From: Beijerinckia sp. 28-YEA-48
GTDB lineage: Bacteria; Pseudomonadota; Alphaproteobacteria; Rhizobiales; Beijerinckiaceae
Reading direction: 5' to 3'
Length of the DNA: 64,000 bases
Assembly: GCF_900104955.1 (NCBI RefSeq)
Contig: NZ_FNSI01000002.1
Coordinates: 62,001-126,000, forward strand
Within the stretch, counting starts at the first letter, position 1. The number at the start of each line of letters is the position of its first letter. Positions 1 through 8,528 of the stretch are shown piece by piece. The notes below the pieces were generated by a model that saw nothing but the letters and a program-made list of their open reading frames with translations, was not told the DNA's origin and made no database searches. A program made the translations under genes and the position numbers.

Positions 1-35
1 TCATCGTGCGCGATCAGGCTATTTTGGCCTTTTAG
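1..35 (+). CDS. 3' end of an upstream gene, probably part of the ABC operon (partial)
   Basis: A reading frame enters from the left edge and stops at TAG 33-35, giving a C-terminus ending ...DQAILAF. The stop overlaps the GGGAG ribosome-binding site of the next gene, as is usual inside an operon. In SsuB/TauB-type operons the gene before the permease is often the ATPase, but eleven codons cannot show this. The call rests only on position and spacing. Confidence 0.3.
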   Translation, partial: IVRDQAILAF

Positions 36-43
36 GGAGCTTA

Positions 44-790
44 ATGGATCGTCCCGGTATCACCCGCACGCTCTTCGTTCTGATGCTTCTCGCAGTTTGG
101 GAGATCGCTGGCCGCGCTTTCGGTGACCCATTGTTCATCGCCACACCACTACAGATTATCGTCGCTCTGCCGCAACTCATCACCGTTCCTGGAATAGCAC
201 CTGCGCTTCTCACCACCGGCTGGGAAGTGTTGATAGCGTTCGCCCTTGCCTTGTTCTTTGGCTTCTGCAGTGGGTTGCTTCTGGGTCGTATTGGTTTCGC
301 CCATCGCAGCCTGATGCCCATTGTCGTCATGCTTTACGCGCTGCCGCAGGTCACCATCATTCCGTTGTTTATGATGTCATTTGGCATTGGACCTGCTTCA
401 AAGATCGCTTACGGCGTGAGCCATGGAATTTTCCCCATCATTATAACCGTGTCGGCAAGCATGGGGAACGTGCCTTCCGTGCTCCTCAAAAGCGCCAGAT
501 CGATGGGAGCCAGCCGTTGGCAAACTCTCCTCAATGTGCTCTTGCCGCATTCCGCGCCCGGTCTATTCGCCGGCATGCGGCTCGGCCTCAATGCGACCTT
601 GCTCGGCGTCATCCTGGCGGAACTCTATGCATCCAAGACCGGTGTCGGTTATTTTGCGCAGAAATTTGCGATCAATTTTGAGCCGAAGCTGCTGTTCGCT
701 CTTGTCGCCTTGATCGCCGCGCTTGCGATTGTGCTCAACGAAGGCTTACGCCGGCTGGAAGCACGGATCAGTTTTTGGCGCGATGGATAG
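44..790 (+). CDS. ABC transporter permease, SsuC/TauC family
   Basis: Inner-membrane permease of a binding-protein-dependent importer of the sulfonate/nitrate/taurine class, 248 residues, the usual family length. Several hydrophobic segments are visible, the first beginning near residue 10. The cytoplasmic coupling (EAA) loop is seen around residues 143-165, where the chain reads ARSMGASRWQTLLNVLLPHS. The ATG has GGGAG four bases upstream and overlaps the end of the preceding frame. A matching binding protein follows 49 bases later. Substrate cannot be assigned; the sulfonate family name and the neighbouring sulfolactate-like operon make an organosulfonate plausible. That is inference. Confidence 0.85.
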   Translation: MDRPGITRTLFVLMLLAVWEIAGRAFGDPLFIATPLQIIVALPQLITVPGIAPALLTTGWEVLIAFALALFFGFCSGLLLGRIGFAHRSLMPIVVMLYALPQVTIIPLFMMSFGIGPASKIAYGVSHGIFPIIITVSASMGNVPSVLLKSARSMGASRWQTLLNVLLPHSAPGLFAGMRLGLNATLLGVILAELYASKTGVGYFAQKFAINFEPKLLFALVALIAALAIVLNEGLRRLEARISFWRDG

Positions 791-839
791 CCACCGGTAA
801 GCGCGGTTTGCCACTGAAAGCCTGGGAGGGACGGTCGGA

Positions 840-1871
840 ATGAACAAGATGCAGCAAGAGCCGATGTCGTTTGGCCCATGGATTTCATTCTTACGCACGG
901 CGCGCCGCAGTTTGCAGGCCGCGGCAATCGCGTCATGCGCCATTATCGGACTCTGCGCTCAGAATACGCCAGCGAGCGGCGCTGAGCGGATCACTGTGGC
1001 AAAAGCGGCCGACGACTTTGCGTTGGTGATTGCTGAGTTCGGCGTCGATCGCGGCATCTTTAAACGTCACAATCTTGATCTCGACGTCACCCTACTCACG
1101 CAAGCCAAGATGGTGCAGGCCGTCATAGCAGGCAGCATCGATATAGCTCTTGCCTCGGGAACCACCATCGCATTCGCGGCTAAAGGCGTCCCCTTCAAAG
1201 CTGTCGCAGCCATCGGCGGGCCGCCGCAATTGCTTGTTTTGTTGACGCGCGATGATGGTTCAATCAAGGACGTCTCAGCATTGAAGGGTCGTATAGCAGC
1301 CGTAACAAGTGCCGGCTCGCTCACCGATTGGGCCGTATCCCGGCTCGCGGTTCGCCAAGGTTGGACCGCAACTGATATTCGCCGCGTGTCCGTGGGTGAC
1401 ACGCCTGCTCGGATTGCCACGCTCCGGACAAAAGGCGCTGATGCCGCCGTCGTCGATATCAGTGTGGCGCTTGAACTTGAAACACGAGGAGAAGCCAGAA
1501 TCCTCGTGCGATTTGGCGATATAATCAAGGATTTCCAAAATCAGGTGGTCTTCGCCTCCGACAATATGATTGCTAAACGTCCCGAGGCAGTACGTTCGTT
1601 CCTGTCTGCGTGGCTAGAAACAATCGACTACGCTTACAAGAACCGAACTGAATCGGTTGCTTTCTCTGTGAAGGCTCTGCGCATCACACAGCCTGTGGCT
1701 GAGAAGATATACGACGAGCTGATGGGAAAGTCTTATCTCGTGCGAAATGGGCGTTTTAACAAAGACGCGTTGAGCGCCATGAGCAGCGACTTGTTGGAAC
1801 TGAAACTGCTCGACAAGCCGGACGATCTGTCAAAATATACCACCGAGGCCTTTTTGCCGACGCAAAAGTGA
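840..1871 (+). CDS. ABC transporter substrate-binding protein, NMT1/SsuA type
   Basis: Periplasmic binding protein of 343 residues. An N-terminal signal peptide ends near residue 48 (hydrophobic stretch, then NTPASGAE). The mature chain starts ITVAKAADDFALVIAEFGVD, the first strand and helix typical of NMT1/SsuA proteins, and continues with the usual segment of an expanding bilobal fold (GSIDIALASGTTIAFAAKG). It follows the permease in the same direction and probably serves it. The start at 840 has a GGAGGG about ten bases upstream. The ligand is unknown; nitrate, sulfonates, taurine and thiamine precursors are all bound by family members. Confidence 0.85.
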   Translation: MNKMQQEPMSFGPWISFLRTARRSLQAAAIASCAIIGLCAQNTPASGAERITVAKAADDFALVIAEFGVDRGIFKRHNLDLDVTLLTQAKMVQAVIAGSIDIALASGTTIAFAAKGVPFKAVAAIGGPPQLLVLLTRDDGSIKDVSALKGRIAAVTSAGSLTDWAVSRLAVRQGWTATDIRRVSVGDTPARIATLRTKGADAAVVDISVALELETRGEARILVRFGDIIKDFQNQVVFASDNMIAKRPEAVRSFLSAWLETIDYAYKNRTESVAFSVKALRITQPVAEKIYDELMGKSYLVRNGRFNKDALSAMSSDLLELKLLDKPDDLSKYTTEAFLPTQK

Positions 1872-1966
1872 CGCTTCTCATCAATCCTGCGGCATAACCG
1901 ATAGATGGCCCGTTCCGCACGCCTTCGGTAAAGGACGATGCGAGGGAGGTTCTGAGTATACCCCCG

Positions 1967-3025
1967 TCATTGCATCGGCGATGCCGCTGCTACGCCAAGA
2001 CGCTCGCTCAAGGTGAGCAATCGTTCAACCACATCTGAAGCAACCGGGACACCGCGATCACGCGCCGCGCGTTCGAGCGTCGCGGCACGCTGGCCGGGCA
2101 GACGTGCCGCCGGACCCGCGTTAGCCGCAAATTGCCGGGTCCAGTCGGTCGCCAAAGCGGCGTAGGTCAGGGTCTCCGTGGCGAGCGCGGGATTGATCAC
2201 AAGGAAGAAGGCGGTTTGCCCGCCAAGTGCCCCCGCCCCAAGGCTCGCCGCCGCCGCTGGTTGCATGCGCTCGCGATCGTCCATATCGGCCGCCAGGCTC
2301 CCCGCCAATATTTCTCCCAGCATTGCAATGCCGAGCCCCTTGTACCCGCCGAACGGCAATAACATGCCATCGCGGGCACTCTTCGCATCGGTGGTTGGGG
2401 TGCCGAATTCATCGACGGCCCAGCCTCCGGGGATGTCTTCGCCGCGCTCGACGGCAAGCAAAACATGGCCCCGTGCCGCGACACTGCACGCCATGTCAAA
2501 GACCAAAGGTTCGCTGTCTGGAATTGGCGCAGCAAACGCGATCGGATTATGTCCGATCAATGGACCGCTGGAACCAGGCATCGCCAGCAAGGGCGGCGTG
2601 CGCTGAATCGCAATCGCAACGAAACCGCGTTCAGCCGCAATCAGCGGATAGAGCCCGACCGCACCCAAATGGCCCAGATTGCGCGCGAAGCACAAGGTGA
2701 CGGCCTGTTCGCGCGCCAGCTCGCAACACTTCTCGATAGCGCGAAGCCCGGCGAGCTGACCCATCGCCCCATCGCCATCCAGCCGCACTGCTCCAGCTTT
2801 CATCGTATGCGTGATGTGCGCATGCGCATTATATTCGCCCGATTGAAGCTTTTCGACATAGCTGGGCAGCCTCGACAGCCCGTGCGTGACGACCCCGCGT
2901 GCTTCTGTGCGCACGATGAGACCGGCGATCGCGGCTGCATCCTGCGCCGCCAGGCCCGATACCACCAGTAGCCGTGTTGCCCAGCTCTCAAGACTGTCTA
3001 TCGACCACGTGGTAGCAGACATCAT
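1967..3025 (-). CDS. Ldh_2 family NAD(P)-dependent hydroxyacid dehydrogenase, ComC/YlbC-like
   Basis: Malate/L-lactate dehydrogenase superfamily enzyme (not the Rossmann-type LDH), 352 residues. Family marks are the THGLSR motif with His48, NLGHLGA with His119, and GYKGLGIAML in the C-terminal half. Family members oxidise or reduce 2-hydroxyacids such as malate, ureidoglycolate and sulfolactate. It overlaps the UxaA-type gene by four bases and ends the operon. Beside a split SuyA/SuyB-like lyase it resembles ComC, the sulfolactate dehydrogenase that helps interconvert the enantiomers before cleavage. That substrate is inferred from context; family membership is secure. Confidence 0.85.
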   Translation of the reverse strand: MMSATTWSIDSLESWATRLLVVSGLAAQDAAAIAGLIVRTEARGVVTHGLSRLPSYVEKLQSGEYNAHAHITHTMKAGAVRLDGDGAMGQLAGLRAIEKCCELAREQAVTLCFARNLGHLGAVGLYPLIAAERGFVAIAIQRTPPLLAMPGSSGPLIGHNPIAFAAPIPDSEPLVFDMACSVAARGHVLLAVERGEDIPGGWAVDEFGTPTTDAKSARDGMLLPFGGYKGLGIAMLGEILAGSLAADMDDRERMQPAAAASLGAGALGGQTAFFLVINPALATETLTYAALATDWTRQFAANAGPAARLPGQRAATLERAARDRGVPVASDVVERLLTLSERLGVAAASPMQ

Positions 3026-4218
3026 GAGCCTAGGTTCCGCCGGGCTTTCAAGAACGCCACATCGACACGGGAGATCGATATTTCCGTGTCGCCCAAGGTT
3101 TCGGAACGCGTCTGCACGCCGTTGGCCACAGAGAGAAGCGTCGCCTTCAGACGTTCGGCTGCGTCGTCCATGTCGGATTCGCCGGTGATGATGCCGCCAA
3201 GATCCACATCGATGTTATCCGCGAACGTCCGTGCGGTGCCGGGATTACCGGTGACCTTGATCGTCGGCACGAGGGGATGACCGATCGGATTGCCAACGCC
3301 GGTGGCGAATAAAATAACCTGCGCACCTCCGGCGGCGATGGCGGCGATGTTCTCGACGCCGGGCGCTGGCGCGTCCATGAAGATCAGGCCGCGTTGCGAG
3401 GGCCGCTCGCCATAGCCGACCACTTCCATCAATGGAGAGGTACCGCCTTTTCGCACGGCGCCCATCGACTTCTCCTCCATCGTCGACAGCCCGCCCATGA
3501 TATTGTCTTCACCGAGCGGCAAGAGCTGAATGCCCTGGAAACGCGCCTGTGCCTCCGCGTCAGCAACTGCGGTAAGCAACTGCTCCGACACTTCCGGCGC
3601 CGCCGCACGCTGGGACAGGAGATGTTCCGCGCCGATGATTTCATCCGTTTCCGAAAGGATCGCGGTGCCACCTGCGTCCACCACCAGATCAGCGACACGA
3701 CCGATGGCCGAATTGGCAGTGAGGCCTGACGTGGCATCCGACGCGCCACATTCAAGTCCGACAGTCAGCGCGGAAAGCGGCGTGGAAACACGCTCGATCA
3801 ACGCAGCCGCTGCCACCATCTTCGCCGCGCTCTCGATGCCGCAAGCGACGGCCTTGACGGTGCCCCCAAGCGATTGCACCGCGATCCATTCCACCGGCTT
3901 GCCGGCACCCGCAATGGCCCGAGCGAATCGCTCCGCCGTCACCGATTCGAGGCCGATGACCAATGTCGCGGCGACGTTCGGATGCATGCCGTAATGGATC
4001 AGCACGCGATCATGCTGATCGCGATCCTCCGCCACCATGCCGCGACCGTAAGCGACGCAGATGGGCACGGTTCCTGGCACCTGTGCGCAAATCCGACGCG
4101 CGACCGGATTGACATTGTCCATCACAGCGATGACCGCGACATGATTGCGCACGCCAATACGCCCATCCGGACGTGGATATCCAAGAAAGATGTCGTGCGC
4201 TGAAGAAGGCGTCGTCAT
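3022..4218 (-). CDS. UxaA/GarD-family lyase large subunit, SuyB-like
   Basis: 398-residue catalytic subunit of the altronate/galactarate dehydratase family (UxaA C-terminal domain). Visible family segments are GYPRPDGRIGVRNHVAV at the N-terminus, LECGASDATSGLTANSA near the middle, SETDEIIGAEHLL, and GLSTMEEKSMGAVRKGG. These enzymes are Fe-dependent lyases acting on sugar acids or on (R)-sulfolactate. The SAF domain is encoded separately just upstream, as in SuyA/SuyB; E. coli UxaA carries both in one chain of about 495 residues. The start shares a base with the SAF gene stop. With a ComC-like dehydrogenase and a TTT binding protein the best guess is sulfolactate sulfo-lyase; altronate or another hydroxyacid is possible. 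Confidence 0.8.
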   Translation of the reverse strand: MTTPSSAHDIFLGYPRPDGRIGVRNHVAVIAVMDNVNPVARRICAQVPGTVPICVAYGRGMVAEDRDQHDRVLIHYGMHPNVAATLVIGLESVTAERFARAIAGAGKPVEWIAVQSLGGTVKAVACGIESAAKMVAAAALIERVSTPLSALTVGLECGASDATSGLTANSAIGRVADLVVDAGGTAILSETDEIIGAEHLLSQRAAAPEVSEQLLTAVADAEAQARFQGIQLLPLGEDNIMGGLSTMEEKSMGAVRKGGTSPLMEVVGYGERPSQRGLIFMDAPAPGVENIAAIAAGGAQVILFATGVGNPIGHPLVPTIKVTGNPGTARTFADNIDVDLGGIITGESDMDDAAERLKATLLSVANGVQTRSETLGDTEISISRVDVAFLKARRNLGS

Positions 4219-4508
4219 TAGGAGCGATCTCCCCTGCCCCGATTGCTCTCGATATTGTGCAGATGCACGTGCTCGCCGGCGGCGATCGCCTGGGTGGCGC
4301 GCCCGACGACGACGCCATATTTAAGCACTGGAGCCCCAGCCGAGATATTGGTCAGCGCGAACTTATGACCAAACGGAATCGCAGAGCGCAACCGCACCTG
4401 CAACTGGCCCGACGCATCGACGATCTCGATCTCTGCGCCTGCGGCAAATTCCGCAAGACATGTCGCGACATTGTCTTGCGGATCTATCTTGAGCACTCGA
4501 TCCATCAC
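4218..4508 (-). CDS. SAF-domain small subunit, UxaA N-terminal / SuyA-like
   Basis: Small 96-residue protein consisting of one SAF domain, the equivalent of the N-terminal domain of UxaA. Diagnostic segments are IPFGHKFALTNISAGAPVLK and YGVVVGRATQAIAAGEHVH. It presumably forms a complex with the product of the next gene, whose start codon overlaps its stop by one base. SuyA of sulfolactate sulfo-lyase is a protein of this size and fold. It overlaps the end of the Bug binding-protein gene by four bases, so all are translated from one message. Confidence 0.8.
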   Translation of the reverse strand: MMDRVLKIDPQDNVATCLAEFAAGAEIEIVDASGQLQVRLRSAIPFGHKFALTNISAGAPVLKYGVVVGRATQAIAAGEHVHLHNIESNRGRGDRS

Positions 4509-5482
4509 TTCCTTCCCTGGCTGCTTTGCTCTTCATCACCAGCCGCGTTCAAGGCTTCGAGCGACAACCGAATCTGGGACGCCATGAGATCGGCAAGCGT
4601 CGCACCCTTGGCGAATCTCACGTCGATCGCCGCTTCGGCAAACTTGGCCTGCAGGTCTTTATCCGCCAGGGCCGTCCCGGTCTCCGCTTCCAGACGCTTC
4701 ACGATATCGACGGGCGTTTTCGGCGGTGAGAACAGAGCGATCCAAACAAGGAAATTGATCCCGCCGATGCCCGTCGCCTCGCGCACTGTCGGCGTATCGG
4801 GCAGCAGCCGGGTACGCTCCTCCTGCAGGACCACAAGCGGCTTCAGGACATTCCCGTTCACCTGCCCCAGCGCAGTCGGAAGCCCGATCGACACCATGTT
4901 CACGTGTCCGGCGGCAGCATCACTCACGGCCGGCGGACCGCCGTTGTACGGCACATGGAGCAGTTTCAGGTTGGCGCGTTGCTGCAACATTTCCATGGCG
5001 AGCAGCATCGCCGAACCCTGGCCGGGCGTCGCGAACGTTAAAGGCGAGTTGGCCGTGCGGGACTTCTCGATCAACTCCGGCAAAGTGCTGACCCCGAGCC
5101 CCGGATTGACCAACAGCGTCACCGGAATAACCCCGGTCAGAGCGATGGGCTCAAGTAAGCGATAGGGATTATTCTCAACGGTCGTGGTGCGCTGGATCTG
5201 TGTGTTCGTCCCCAAGAGCAGCGTATAACCGTCCGGCGGGATCGTCATCATGGTGTTCAATGCGATGGTGCCGAGTGCGCCCGGCCGATTTTCGACAATA
5301 AACGGTTGCCCCATTTGGGCGCCGAGTTTCTCCCCGAGAAGGCGGGCGACAATGTCCATCGAGCCACCGGCCGGGAAGCCGACGATGATGCGCACGGGCC
5401 GAGACGGATAGTCTTGTCCTGATGCCGCGCCCCCAGCGACGATCGCCCCAGCGAGCAGGATTATGCGAGCGAGAATTTTCAA
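4505..5482 (-). CDS. Bug/TctC-family periplasmic binding protein, TTG start
   Basis: Tripartite tricarboxylate transporter receptor family, about 325 residues. Mature features are YPSRPVRIIVGFPAGGSMDI after the signal peptide, IVENRPGALG, and PFTF-like lobe-2 segments. The open frame extends upstream, but a TTG at 5482-5480 is the best start: GGAGG lies seven bases before it, and from there the protein begins with a proper signal peptide (MKILARIILLAGAIVAGG). The TTG lies two bases beyond the stop of the upstream gene. No TctA or TctB membrane partner is in the window. By position it is the counterpart of SlcH in sulfolactate clusters. Ligand unproven. Confidence 0.85.
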   Translation of the reverse strand: MKILARIILLAGAIVAGGAASGQDYPSRPVRIIVGFPAGGSMDIVARLLGEKLGAQMGQPFIVENRPGALGTIALNTMMTIPPDGYTLLLGTNTQIQRTTTVENNPYRLLEPIALTGVIPVTLLVNPGLGVSTLPELIEKSRTANSPLTFATPGQGSAMLLAMEMLQQRANLKLLHVPYNGGPPAVSDAAAGHVNMVSIGLPTALGQVNGNVLKPLVVLQEERTRLLPDTPTVREATGIGGINFLVWIALFSPPKTPVDIVKRLEAETGTALADKDLQAKFAEAAIDVRFAKGATLADLMASQIRLSLEALNAAGDEEQSSQGRK

Positions 5483-5484
5483 GA

Positions 5485-5940
5485 TCACACCTCCGGTGAC
5501 TTTAACGAACTGCCGCCGGCCTGAAACATCGAGCGCGTGATCCGCTCGGCAAACCGCCAACCGGACGGTGTGAGCACGAACCTGTCGCGATACTCGCCAA
5601 TGGTTTCGGGACTGGAAAGTGGATACGGAGGCTGGAGCGTTGTCGCGCTATCGCCATGGTGTCGATAGACCGTGACCAGGCAACGCGAAACCGCGGTTTG
5701 CGTGCTGAGCACATCGATCGCGATGTTCGAGAGAATGTGGCAAGTGACACGATTTACCGGCCGCGCTGCATAAACTGCGCGCAAGCTTTCGATTCCGATA
5801 AACCGCTGACCGTCTCGATCCATCACGGCATTTTCATCGAACAAGCTAAGAGCGGCCTCATAGTCGCTATTGTCGGTGTAGTCAGCGAGAGCAACAATTA
5901 GTTTCGCGCAAGATTGCTCTATCTCATCAGCGGCCGCCAT
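5485..5940 (-). CDS. SnoaL/NTF2-like protein
   Basis: 151-residue protein of the nuclear transport factor 2-like superfamily (SnoaL_4 type): an N-terminal helical region (LIVALADYTDNSDYEAALSLF), an ENAVMDRDG strand-turn, and a C-terminal cone of strands including ITRSMFQ. Such proteins are small cytoplasmic enzymes (dehydratase, isomerase, hydrolase) or ring-hydroxylating dioxygenase beta subunits. No alpha subunit is nearby. It is the first gene of the operon, 213 bases from the divergent LysR gene. It may act on the same hydroxyacid substrate, but no catalytic residue set identifies the reaction. Confidence 0.65.
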   Translation of the reverse strand: MAAADEIEQSCAKLIVALADYTDNSDYEAALSLFDENAVMDRDGQRFIGIESLRAVYAARPVNRVTCHILSNIAIDVLSTQTAVSRCLVTVYRHHGDSATTLQPPYPLSSPETIGEYRDRFVLTPSGWRFAERITRSMFQAGGSSLKSPEV

Positions 5941-6103
5941 TTAGGTCATTACCCTTGCATGCAAACGAAATTATCGCCCCTGCGATTCCAGCTCTTTGGA
6001 CGTTTCGCCGATCCGGACAGGTATTCTTCACGTTGCGGCTTGCTCGATACCGCTGCGCCAAAAAGCCTCTGAAGCCTCGTCCGAGTACAAAACAGTCCGT
6101 GGC

Positions 6104-6125
6104 ATAATTCGTCAATTTGTATTAT
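6104..6125 (+). promoter_or_regulatory. LysR box (T-N11-A) upstream of the first LysR gene
   Basis: Between the divergent NTF2-like and LysR genes lies ATAAT-N12-ATTAT, containing T6109-N11-A6121. The 16 bases 6110-6125 recur exactly at 26675-26690, at the same 29-base distance from the start codon of the paralogous LysR gene. LysR proteins bind T-N11-A dyads, so this is a probable shared autoregulatory operator. Confidence 0.6.
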
Positions 6126-6153
6126 ATAAACCATTTATTATCAGAGATTATAA

Positions 6154-7080
6154 ATGAAAAAGACGCTTGCTAAGGCCGGTCTCAGTCTTGTCCGTATCCG
6201 GAGCTTCATCGCTGTTGCCGAAGAGATGCAATTCAAAAGGGCCTCAGAACGGCTGGCAATGACACAGCCGGCCGTTACCACTCATATCCAGGAACTGGAA
6301 GAATTTCTTGGGGTCGCATTGCTTCGCCGCACCACTCGACGAGTGGAGCTGACGGTGGAAGGGAAGCGCTTCTTAGCGCGCGCTACACGCGCCGTCGCCG
6401 AATTGGACGTAGGCGTACATGAGATGCGCGACCATGCCTCTCATCAACGAGGGCGCCTAGTCGTTGCCGCCGTGCCCTCGATCGCGTCGAAGGTCCTACC
6501 CCTCACTCTCGAACGTTTCGGACACCAACTCCCCAATGTGCGTGTCGAAATCATGGAACTGATGTCGAGCGAAATAGAGCGGGCAGTCTCCGAGGGCGAA
6601 GCGGATATAGGGATCGTTCCAAGGCCAGCAAAGAAAACGAACCTTGCATTTTCGCCCCTCATTGCGGACCAATTCGTCGCGGTCGTTCCAACTGCAAATG
6701 CATTGGCCAACCGAAAGTCGACGACACTGCAAGAACTCTCACATCAACCCATCATCGCAATAAAGCGGGGATCGAATATTCGAGACAGTGTTGAAGCGGC
6801 ATTTGCGAGGAGTAAGCAGAAGTTTACAATGCGCTACACCGTTGCACAGCCGGAAACGGCATTGGCGATGGTCGCCGCGGATCTTGGCGTGTCCATACTG
6901 CCGACTGTCTTCCTCAGCGGAAGCCTTCCGGTTTCCGTCGTGCAGATCAAGCCTGCTATTATTCGAGAGATAGGCGTTGTGAGCAGAAGAGGAGGACCCC
7001 TGTCGCAGATCGCGGTTGAGTTTCTTCGACACATGGAACAGGTCGTGCGAAGTCGTGGCAGCCGGCCCAAAACTATTTGA
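6154..7080 (+). CDS. LysR-family transcriptional regulator (paralogue 1)
   Basis: 308-residue LTTR. The winged helix-turn-helix covers about residues 10-70 (LVRIRSFIAVAEEMQF, then RLAMTQPAVTTHIQELEEFL and LLRRTTRRVELT). The effector-binding domain runs from about residue 95 (RGRLVVAAVPSIASKVLP) to about 300. It is divergent from the hydroxyacid operon and probably regulates it. A close paralogue lies at 26719-27636, with identical blocks such as KAGLSLVRIRSF and KRGSNIRDSVEAAF. Effector unknown. The ATG has no strong ribosome-binding site. Confidence 0.9.
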   Translation: MKKTLAKAGLSLVRIRSFIAVAEEMQFKRASERLAMTQPAVTTHIQELEEFLGVALLRRTTRRVELTVEGKRFLARATRAVAELDVGVHEMRDHASHQRGRLVVAAVPSIASKVLPLTLERFGHQLPNVRVEIMELMSSEIERAVSEGEADIGIVPRPAKKTNLAFSPLIADQFVAVVPTANALANRKSTTLQELSHQPIIAIKRGSNIRDSVEAAFARSKQKFTMRYTVAQPETALAMVAADLGVSILPTVFLSGSLPVSVVQIKPAIIREIGVVSRRGGPLSQIAVEFLRHMEQVVRSRGSRPKTI

Positions 7081-7125
7081 TAGACGATACCGCGCCTAGC
7101 CTATTCTTCAATTCGCGCTTGTCGG

Positions 7126-8490
7126 TTAGTAGTTACTCAGATCATCTCGAACACGATTTAGAAGCGAAAGGGGAGCACGAGCCCATTCCGAGCGGGTGTC
7201 GGTTTCGCCATCGCCCGGCCGCGTCGTGGCCACCATGCCGATTTTGGTCACGGTGAGATTTTCATGCACCGGATCGCACCGGTCCGCCTTGACATGCGGC
7301 ACGACAATCAAATCCTCGCCGCCGCGAAAACGCGCCGCGAGTGACCATTCCACCTCGCGCCAGTTTTCCGGATCGACATCGTCCTCGACCACGATCACCA
7401 GTTTGAGCAGGTTGACATGCCCCATGGCCAGCATGACGGCGCGCGCGCCTTCGCCAAGGCGCGGCTGATGCATGGAAATCACCGCATGCAGGCGGCCCAT
7501 GCCGCCTTCGGTGATGACGACGCGCCGCACGGCGGGAATCATGCGCTGCAGGGCCTGACACAGCGTCGCACCGATCGCGACGCCGCCGAGAAGGCAATGT
7601 TCGGCGGCATAGCCCGGCAAAATCGCCTGATAGATCGCATCGCGCCGATGCGTGACGCAGTGGATCGATCCCCCCATCCCAGGACCATAGTTGACGTAGA
7701 AACCATGGAATTCCGAGACCGGCCCTTCGTCGATCAACGCTTCCGGATCGAGATGGCCTTCCAGCACGATCTCGGCGTGAGCGGGAACTTCCAGATCGAC
7801 TGTCTTGCAGCGAACAAGCTGCAGTGCCTCGCCAAGCAGACCGCCGACCGTGTCGTATTCGTCATCGCCGAGCCCCAGATAGAGCTGCGAACCAAGCAGC
7901 ACCGCCGTGTGATTGCCGATGGCAACGGCGATTTCAAGCTTGCGGCCAAGCGCCTTGGCCTTCTCGGCCAGGATATAGAGGTGATGGTTCTTGGCGATGC
8001 CCGCCATGATCCGTCCGCCGCCTTCCAGGCGCAAACGGGCGATCGAGACGTTGCGGCGGCCGGTTTCCGGATCCTTGGCGATGATGACGCCGGCGGTGAT
8101 ATAGGGCGCGGTCTCGCGCTCGAACCAGGTCGGCACCGGCAGCAGGCCGGCCAGATCGATGTTGTCCGCGTGCACCACCTGCTGGACCGGCGCCGCATTG
8201 ACCAGAACCGGCTTGATCGGATGAGCCAGCGCCTGCCACAATTTCGCGTCCAGCTCTTCATGCTCCACGCCCAGGGCCTGCGCGAAGCGTTCGCGTGTCG
8301 CCAGGAGATTGCCGACCACCGGCATCGCATCGGCGGCGCCGACCTTTTCAAACAACAGGCCCGGGCCCCGATCCTTGAGCGCCATCACCGCGCCCAGCTC
8401 GAAGCGCGGGTCGACCAGCCGCTTCACACGGTGCAGCTCGCCCCTTTGCTCGAGGACGGAGATAAACCCGCGCATGCTTTGATCGGTCAT
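7126..8490 (-). CDS. UbiD-family prenylated-FMN decarboxylase
   Basis: 454-residue member of the UbiD (de)carboxylase family. These enzymes use prenylated FMN, Mn2+ and K+ to decarboxylate aromatic or alpha,beta-unsaturated acids. Family segments are visible: MRGFISVLEQRGELHRV at the N-terminus, NVSIARLRLEGGGRIMAGI with the cofactor-contacting Arg, PAHAEIVLEGHL with the conserved Glu, and DEGPVSEFHGFY. It is the last gene of the liv-hydantoin operon, 38 bases after the urocanase homologue. Its function there is not part of the known pathway. It needs a UbiX prenyltransferase from elsewhere. The substrate could be urocanate-like (an acrylic acid on a heterocycle), but nothing in the sequence shows this. 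Confidence 0.85.
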   Translation of the reverse strand: MTDQSMRGFISVLEQRGELHRVKRLVDPRFELGAVMALKDRGPGLLFEKVGAADAMPVVGNLLATRERFAQALGVEHEELDAKLWQALAHPIKPVLVNAAPVQQVVHADNIDLAGLLPVPTWFERETAPYITAGVIIAKDPETGRRNVSIARLRLEGGGRIMAGIAKNHHLYILAEKAKALGRKLEIAVAIGNHTAVLLGSQLYLGLGDDEYDTVGGLLGEALQLVRCKTVDLEVPAHAEIVLEGHLDPEALIDEGPVSEFHGFYVNYGPGMGGSIHCVTHRRDAIYQAILPGYAAEHCLLGGVAIGATLCQALQRMIPAVRRVVITEGGMGRLHAVISMHQPRLGEGARAVMLAMGHVNLLKLVIVVEDDVDPENWREVEWSLAARFRGGEDLIVVPHVKADRCDPVHENLTVTKIGMVATTRPGDGETDTRSEWARAPLSLLNRVRDDLSNY

Positions 8491-8528
8491 GGATTGCGTA
8501 CTCGCCTGTCTGAAATGCTTACAATGGC

